A DNA stretch of 34,403 bases from an uncultured Anaeromyxobacter sp. (GTDB taxonomy: Bacteria; Myxococcota; Myxococcia; Myxococcales; Anaeromyxobacteraceae), in NCBI GenBank assembly GCA_903855945.1, contig CAIOAK010000180.1:1-34403 (forward strand). Direction: 5' to 3'. The translations under genes were made by a program, and so were the position numbers. The number at the start of each line of letters is the position of its first letter. Positions within the stretch are counted from its first letter, which is position 1. The notes below the pieces were generated by a model, which searched no databases, was not told the DNA's origin, and was given only the letters and a program-made list of their open reading frames with translations. Below, in pieces: positions 30,451-34,403 of this stretch.

Positions 30451-32778
30451 ATGGCCGGATCGCCCGCCAGGGGGAACTTCCTCACCGACATCGTCGATTC
30501 GGACCTCGCCGCCGGGCGGGTCCGGGGCGCCGTGGTGACCCGCTTCCCCCCGGAACCCAACGGCTTCCTCCACATCGGCCACGCCAAGTCGATCCTCCTC
30601 AACTTCGGCCTGGCCGCCCGGTACGGGGGGCGCGCCCACCTTCGCTTCGACGACACCAACCCCACGACCGAGGAGACCGAGTACGTCGAGTCGATCGAGG
30701 AGGACGTCCGCTGGCTGGGGGGGAACTGGGGGGCGCACCTCCACTACGCCTCCGACTACTTCGACCGGATGTACGCCTGCGCGGAGCGGCTCGTCCGGGA
30801 CGGAAACGCCTACGTGGACAGCCAGCCCCAGGAAGCCATCCGGGAGCAGCGGGGAAGCTTCGAGCGCCCGGGGGTGGCGAGCCCCTACCGGGACCGCCCT
30901 CGCGCGGAGAGCCTGGACCTCCTGCGGCGGATGAAGGCGGGGGAGTTCCCGGACGGCGCCTGCGTGCTCCGCGCCCGCATCGACATGGCGCACCCCAACG
31001 TCCTGATGCGGGATCCGCTCCTGTACCGGATCCGGCACGCCCACCACCACCGGACCGGCGATGCCTGGTGCATCTACCCCATGTACGACTTCGCCCACCC
31101 TCTCGAGGACTCCATCGAGGGGGTGACCCACTCCATCTGCACGCTGGAGTTCGAGTCGAACCGGGAGCTCTACGACTGGGTCCTCGACCACACCGGACCG
31201 TGGGAGCCACGCCCGCGCCAGTACGAGTTCGCCCGGCTCGCGCTCGGTTACACGGTGATGTCGAAGCGCAAGCTCCTGCAGCTCGTGAACGAGGGGCGTG
31301 TCTCGGGCTGGGACGACCCACGGATGCCGACCATCGCCGGGATGCGGCGGCGGGGAGTGACCGCCGACGCGCTCCGGGACTTCGCGGAGCTCATCGGCGT
31401 CGCGAAGAACAACAGCGTGGTGGACATTGGCAAGTTCGAGTACGCCATCCGGGCCGACCTGGAGGGGCGGTCTCCGCGGGCGATGGCGGTCCTCGACCCG
31501 GTCCGGCTCACGCTCACCAGCTGGACCGGACCCGACGAGGAGCTCTCGATCCCCTGGTGGCCGGCCGACCCGGGCCGGGGCGGGTCGCGCGTCGTCCCCT
31601 ACGGTCGCGAACTGCTCGTCGAGCGGGACGACTTCTCCGACGACCCGCCGGCCGACTGGAAGCGGCTCGCGCCGGGCCGGGAGGTCCGGCTCGCCGGAGC
31701 TCACGTCGTCCGCTGCGACGAGGTGGTGCGCGGTCCGGACGGGCGGGTGGAGGAGATCCGCTGCTCCCTCGACCCTGCGTCCCGCGGTGGGGCGGGCAAG
31801 CGGGGACTCGGGACGGTCCACTGGGTTCACGCCACCCGCTCCGAGCCGGTGACGGTGCGGCTCTACGACCGGCTCTTCACCGAGGAGCAGCCCGACACGG
31901 GTGGGGACGACTTCCTCGAGTTCCTGAACCCGGCCTCCCTGACCGTGGCCGACGGCGCCCGGGTCGAGCCGGCGCTCCGGGAGGCGGCGGCAGGTTCCCA
32001 CTGGCAGTTCCTCCGGGTGGGCTACTTCTTCGTCGATCCGGTCGATTCCCGTGCGGGCGCGCCGGTGTTCCACCGCACCATGACCCTGAAGGACACCTGG
32101 GCCTCGCGGAGCGCGCCGGCCGAGGCTCGCCGTTCCCCGCGCCCTCCGAAGGCGGAGGTGCCTGCGAAGGATGTCCCTCCCCGCCGAAGCCGGACCGAGG
32201 CTCGTGCCGAGGCCCGAACCGCCGATCCGGCGCTCGCCGCCGCGCACGCCCGCATCTCGGCGCTGCCCGGGGTGGGCCCCGAGCAGGCCGACCGGCTGGT
32301 CGAGGACGGAGCCACCGTCGCCTGGTTCGACGCCGCCGTGGCCACCGGGGCCCCGACAGCGGCGGTAGCCCGCTGGCTGCTCAACGAGCTGCTCGGCCTG
32401 GCCGGTGATGCGCCGCTCCCGTCCCTCCCTCTCCCGCCGGGCGACTTCGGCCGGTTCGTCGCGCTCGCGGAGTCGGGGCGCACCACCAAGACCGGCGCCA
32501 AGGCGCTGCTGGCGAGCCTCCTGGAGCGCCCCGGGCATCCTGCCGAGCGCCTCGCCGAGCTCGGGCTCGAGAAGGTGGAGGACCGCGGCGCCGTGGACGC
32601 GGCCATCGCGCGCGTCCTCGCGGCGCAGGCGGCCGAGGTGTCCCGATACCGCGCGGGGGAGAAGAAGCTCCTCGGATTCCTGCTCGGAGCCGCCATGCGG
32701 GAGACGCAGGGCAAGTCGGACCCGGCCGTGGTCCGGAAGACGCTGATGTCGGCCCTCGACGGCGCGGAGACCCGGTGA
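30451..32778 (+). CDS. glnS: Glutaminyl-tRNA synthetase with C-terminal YqeY/GatB-like domain
   Basis: It charges tRNA-Gln directly with glutamine. The class I core is complete: FPPEPNGFLHIGHAKS with HIGH at 41-44, RFDDTNP, and the KMSKS loop as VMSKRKL (M270). The beta-barrel anticodon domains run to about residue 555. At 775 residues it is about 200 longer than usual. After an Ala/Pro/Arg linker (about 555-600) comes a helical domain like YqeY and the GatB tail (LAESGRTTKTGAKALLASLL, then GKSDPAVVRKTLMSAL). Deinococcus GlnRS is known to carry such a domain, which aids tRNA binding. ATG 30451 is chosen as the conserved part begins soon after. The SDR gene overlaps by 4 bp (GTGA). Confidence 0.93.
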   Translation: MAGSPARGNFLTDIVDSDLAAGRVRGAVVTRFPPEPNGFLHIGHAKSILLNFGLAARYGGRAHLRFDDTNPTTEETEYVESIEEDVRWLGGNWGAHLHYASDYFDRMYACAERLVRDGNAYVDSQPQEAIREQRGSFERPGVASPYRDRPRAESLDLLRRMKAGEFPDGACVLRARIDMAHPNVLMRDPLLYRIRHAHHHRTGDAWCIYPMYDFAHPLEDSIEGVTHSICTLEFESNRELYDWVLDHTGPWEPRPRQYEFARLALGYTVMSKRKLLQLVNEGRVSGWDDPRMPTIAGMRRRGVTADALRDFAELIGVAKNNSVVDIGKFEYAIRADLEGRSPRAMAVLDPVRLTLTSWTGPDEELSIPWWPADPGRGGSRVVPYGRELLVERDDFSDDPPADWKRLAPGREVRLAGAHVVRCDEVVRGPDGRVEEIRCSLDPASRGGAGKRGLGTVHWVHATRSEPVTVRLYDRLFTEEQPDTGGDDFLEFLNPASLTVADGARVEPALREAAAGSHWQFLRVGYFFVDPVDSRAGAPVFHRTMTLKDTWASRSAPAEARRSPRPPKAEVPAKDVPPRRSRTEARAEARTADPALAAAHARISALPGVGPEQADRLVEDGATVAWFDAAVATGAPTAAVARWLLNELLGLAGDAPLPSLPLPPGDFGRFVALAESGRTTKTGAKALLASLLERPGHPAERLAELGLEKVEDRGAVDAAIARVLAAQAAEVSRYRAGEKKLLGFLLGAAMRETQGKSDPAVVRKTLMSALDGAETR

Positions 32779-33560
32779 ACGGGTTCCGCGATCGCTACGG
32801 TCCCTGGGCGCTCGTCACCGGCGCCTCGGAGGGGATCGGGGAGAGCTTCGCCCGGGCGCTCGCCGCGCGCGGCCTCCATCTGTTGCTCGTCGCCCGGCGA
32901 ACCGGTCCGCTCGAGTCGCTGGCCGGGGAGCTCCGCGCCGCCCACGGGGTGGAGATCCGGACCGTGTCGATCGACGTGGGTCGCCCCGACCTCGTGCCGG
33001 TGCTCGACGCCGCTGCCGGCGACGCCGAGGTGGGGCTCCTGGTCCACAACGCGGCCTTCTCTGCGCTGGGACCCTTCCTGGAGCGGCCGCTTCCCGACCT
33101 GCTCCAGGTCATCGACGTGAACTGCCGCGCACCCGTCGCGCTGGCGCACCACTTCGGGCGTCGGATGGCGGAGCGGGGCCGCGGCGGGATCGTGCTCATG
33201 ACCTCGCTCGCCGGCGGCCAGGGCACCCCCATGGTGGCCACCTACGCGGCGTCGAAGGCCTTCGAGATCGTGCTCGCCGAGGGGCTCTGGGACGAGCTCG
33301 GGCCGGCGGGCGTGGACGTGCTCGCCTGCCGCGCCGGGCCGACGCGCACTCCCAGTTACGAGGCGTCGCGCCCCAAGAAGAAGGTCCCCATGATGGAGCC
33401 GATGCCGGTGGCGCTCGAGGCGCTCGAGGCCCTGGGGAAGAAGCCGGTGGTCGTGGCGGGCCGGCTCAACCGCGCGGTGAACTTCGTCATGCAGCGGATG
33501 CTCTCCCGACCCGCCGCCATCCGCTTCATGGGGAAACACACCCGCAAGATGTACGAGTGA
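32775..33560 (+). CDS. Short-chain dehydrogenase/reductase
   Basis: The 261-residue product is a classical SDR: the cofactor motif [15 protein letters not shown], the NAA motif [14 protein letters not shown], the active-site Ser in VLMTSLAGG, and YAASK. An Arg after the second strand (VARRTGP) suggests NADPH. The C-terminal part has a basic stretch ([10 protein letters not shown]) and an amphipathic end. The substrate is unknown; the closest general type is the DltE/YqjQ-like reductases. GTG 32775 overlaps the glnS stop, so it is translationally coupled to it; gloA follows after 4 bp. Confidence 0.88.
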   Translation: MNGFRDRYGPWALVTGASEGIGESFARALAARGLHLLLVARRTGPLESLAGELRAAHGVEIRTVSIDVGRPDLVPVLDAAAGDAEVGLLVHNAAFSALGPFLERPLPDLLQVIDVNCRAPVALAHHFGRRMAERGRGGIVLMTSLAGGQGTPMVATYAASKAFEIVLAEGLWDELGPAGVDVLACRAGPTRTPSYEASRPKKKVPMMEPMPVALEALEALGKKPVVVAGRLNRAVNFVMQRMLSRPAAIRFMGKHTRKMYE

Positions 33561-33564
33561 GGCG

Positions 33565-33951
33565 ATGCGCATCCTCCACACCATGATCCGCGTGGGCGAC
33601 CTGGACCGGTCGATCCGCTTCTACACCGAGGTGCTGGGGATGAAGCTCCTCCGCCGGCACGACTACCCCACGGGCCGGTTCACCCTGGCCTTCGTCGGCC
33701 ACGCGCCGGAGTCGGAGGGCGCGGCCATCGAGCTGACCTGGAACTGGGACACCGCCACGTACGACCTCGGCAACGGGTTCGGCCACGTGGCGCTCGAGGT
33801 TCCGGACGCGTACGCGGCCTGCGCCGAGATCGAGCGGCGGGGTGGGAAGGTGGTGCGTCCGGCGGGGCCGATGAAGCACGGCTCGACCGTCATCGCCTTC
33901 GTCGAGGACCCGGACGGCTACCGCATCGAACTCATCCAGCGGGCGGGGTGA
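33565..33951 (+). CDS. gloA: Lactoylglutathione lyase (glyoxalase I)
   Basis: It isomerises the methylglyoxal-glutathione hemithioacetal to S-lactoylglutathione. The 128-residue product has the vicinal-oxygen-chelate fold with the four metal ligands at H5, E56, H74 and E122, the same positions as in E. coli GloA, which is a nickel enzyme. Other marks are the start [20 protein letters not shown] and [12 protein letters not shown] near the end. It follows the SDR gene by 4 bp in the glnS run. Whether the cell uses glutathione or another thiol is not shown here. Confidence 0.95.
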   Translation: MRILHTMIRVGDLDRSIRFYTEVLGMKLLRRHDYPTGRFTLAFVGHAPESEGAAIELTWNWDTATYDLGNGFGHVALEVPDAYAACAEIERRGGKVVRPAGPMKHGSTVIAFVEDPDGYRIELIQRAG

Positions 33952-33970
33952 ACGGGGCGGCGAGGCGGGG

Positions 33971-34183
33971 CTGGAGGTTGCCGACGTCTGCAGCGCCAAC
34001 GGCATCCAGTTCGTCATTGGGCTCGAACCGGACAAGCCCGAAGACGTTTCCGACCTGGAACGGGCGCTCCAGCCACCCGAGCTCGTCCTCGCCGATCCCA
34101 AGATCGGCCGCAACGACCCCTGCCCGTGTGGCTCAGGCAAGAAATTCAAGAAATGTTGCGCCAACCTCGACGCAGCCGGCTAG
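33971..34183 (+). pseudogene. SEC-C motif protein (PBPRA1643-like), N-terminally truncated
   Basis: The frame reads [19 protein letters not shown], a segment [11 protein letters not shown], and the C-terminal zinc motif [18 protein letters not shown]. The arrangement fits the PBPRA1643 family of about 110 residues, with Cys-x-Cys-x8-Cys-Cys binding zinc as in SecA. Only 70 residues are readable from CTG 33971. The 5' half is missing and no ATG or GTG lies in this frame before the gloA stop. CTG could be a rare start (GAGG is just upstream), but a truncated or frameshifted copy is more likely. The A/T-richer codons (AAA, GAA, TGT) differ from the neighbours. Confidence 0.6.
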
Positions 34184-34300
34184 ATCGGCGGGGCTCGAGT
34201 CGTAATCGCGCCTGGAGTTGAAAGACGGATCCAAGTGGACGAACTCCACGGGCTCGCCGTGGATATGCTCGCTCCCTGCCGAACGGACATGCCGGCTGTG
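34184..34300 (-). pseudogene. DNA methyltransferase remnant (N6-adenine/N4-cytosine type)
   Basis: On the minus strand the frame contains HIHGEPVEFVHLDPSFNS followed by RRDYD. It aligns by eye with the motif IV region of site-specific DNA methyltransferases of the type III Mod/YhdJ kind, where the consensus is VDLIYLDPPFNSNRDYN. Here the second catalytic-motif proline is changed (DPPF to DPSF), no start codon or downstream methylase sequence follows, and the frame runs into the SEC-C region. It is therefore a decayed fragment. The rest of the last 220 bases shows no other gene, only a possible stem-loop near the edge. Confidence 0.5.
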
Positions 34301-34356
34301 CGGGGCGCCGCCGATCTCAGAGGCTGCCTTGGCAGTCCTCGGCGCGGACGGTCCGT

Positions 34357-34386
34357 GAAACGGCCTTCGGCCATTTGGGTCGTTTC
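34357..34386. other. Nested inverted repeat at the right edge
   Basis: GAAACG (34357-34362) and CGTTTC (34381-34386) are complementary and enclose GGCC-TTC-GGCC (34362-34372). It may be a stem-loop, a terminator from a gene beyond the edge, or part of the decayed island. Confidence 0.3.
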
Positions 34387-34403
34387 CACTCGGAGTGCTT
34401 GAC

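Noticed and set aside
33948-34205. An 85-codon plus-strand frame overlapping the gloA stop
   Set aside because: The translation is Ser/Pro/Thr/Arg-rich noise; the neighbouring frame carries the SEC-C zinc motif.
34180-34389. A 69-codon minus-strand frame at the right edge
   Set aside because: It has no recognisable content; the methyltransferase-like motif is in a different minus frame.

Overview
The window is a very GC-rich, gene-dense bacterial chromosome segment with GC-biased third codon positions in every real gene and mostly short spacers. The gene set points to a Myxococcota-like deltaproteobacterium (inference, no marker rRNA present). The clues are a NapC/NirT multiheme inner-membrane cytochrome of the ImcH kind, citramalate synthase inside a leu operon, a glutaminyl-tRNA synthetase with a YqeY-like tail, a histone H1-like Lys/Ala protein and several small families common in that phylum. 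No tRNA, rRNA, CRISPR array, intact IS element or prophage was seen.

Layout. 1-229: tail of a PAP2 phosphatase. 226-2872 (-): FAD oxidoreductase, ribA and an SDR, tightly packed. 2992-4404 (+): six-heme cytochrome. 4406-6235 (-): glucose-6-phosphate isomerase. 6293-6793 (+): DUF985 cupin. 6807-7547 (-): acyl-ACP thioesterase. 7634-13433 (+): a 1551-residue acyl-CoA-ligase/GNAT megaprotein followed 4 bp later by a LYS20-type homocitrate synthase. 13440-15119 (-): ilvD. 15189-15677 (+): DUF2721 membrane protein. 15680-16723 (-): arginase/agmatinase family. 16849-17346 (+): exported DUF4833-like protein. 17353-19518 (-): EF-hand membrane protein of unknown role. 19602-21671 (+): divergent EF-G paralogue. 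21786-21989 (+): cold-shock protein with terminator. 22083-22274 (+): 63-residue charged protein. 22281-26920 (-): operon leuC-leuD-cimA-leuB. 26975-28594 (-): class I fumarase. 28717-29031 (-): H1-like protein. 29208-30257 (+): FKBP and DTW-domain protein. 30150-30386 (-): small membrane protein overlapping the DTW tail. 30451-33951 (+): glnS, an SDR and gloA. 33971-34403: remnants of a SEC-C protein and of a DNA methyltransferase.

How the genes work together. leuC, leuD, cimA and leuB with ilvD can carry pyruvate plus acetyl-CoA through citramalate to 2-oxobutyrate and on to isoleucine, and share leuBCD with leucine synthesis. Fumarase, isomerase and cytochrome are central metabolism and respiration. 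The part that known pathways do not explain is 6807-13433: a fatty-acid-releasing thioesterase, a ligase that should re-activate a carboxylic acid, a long uncharacterised middle, a C-terminal GNAT acyltransferase and a coupled homocitrate synthase. This is the best candidate for an undescribed system here.
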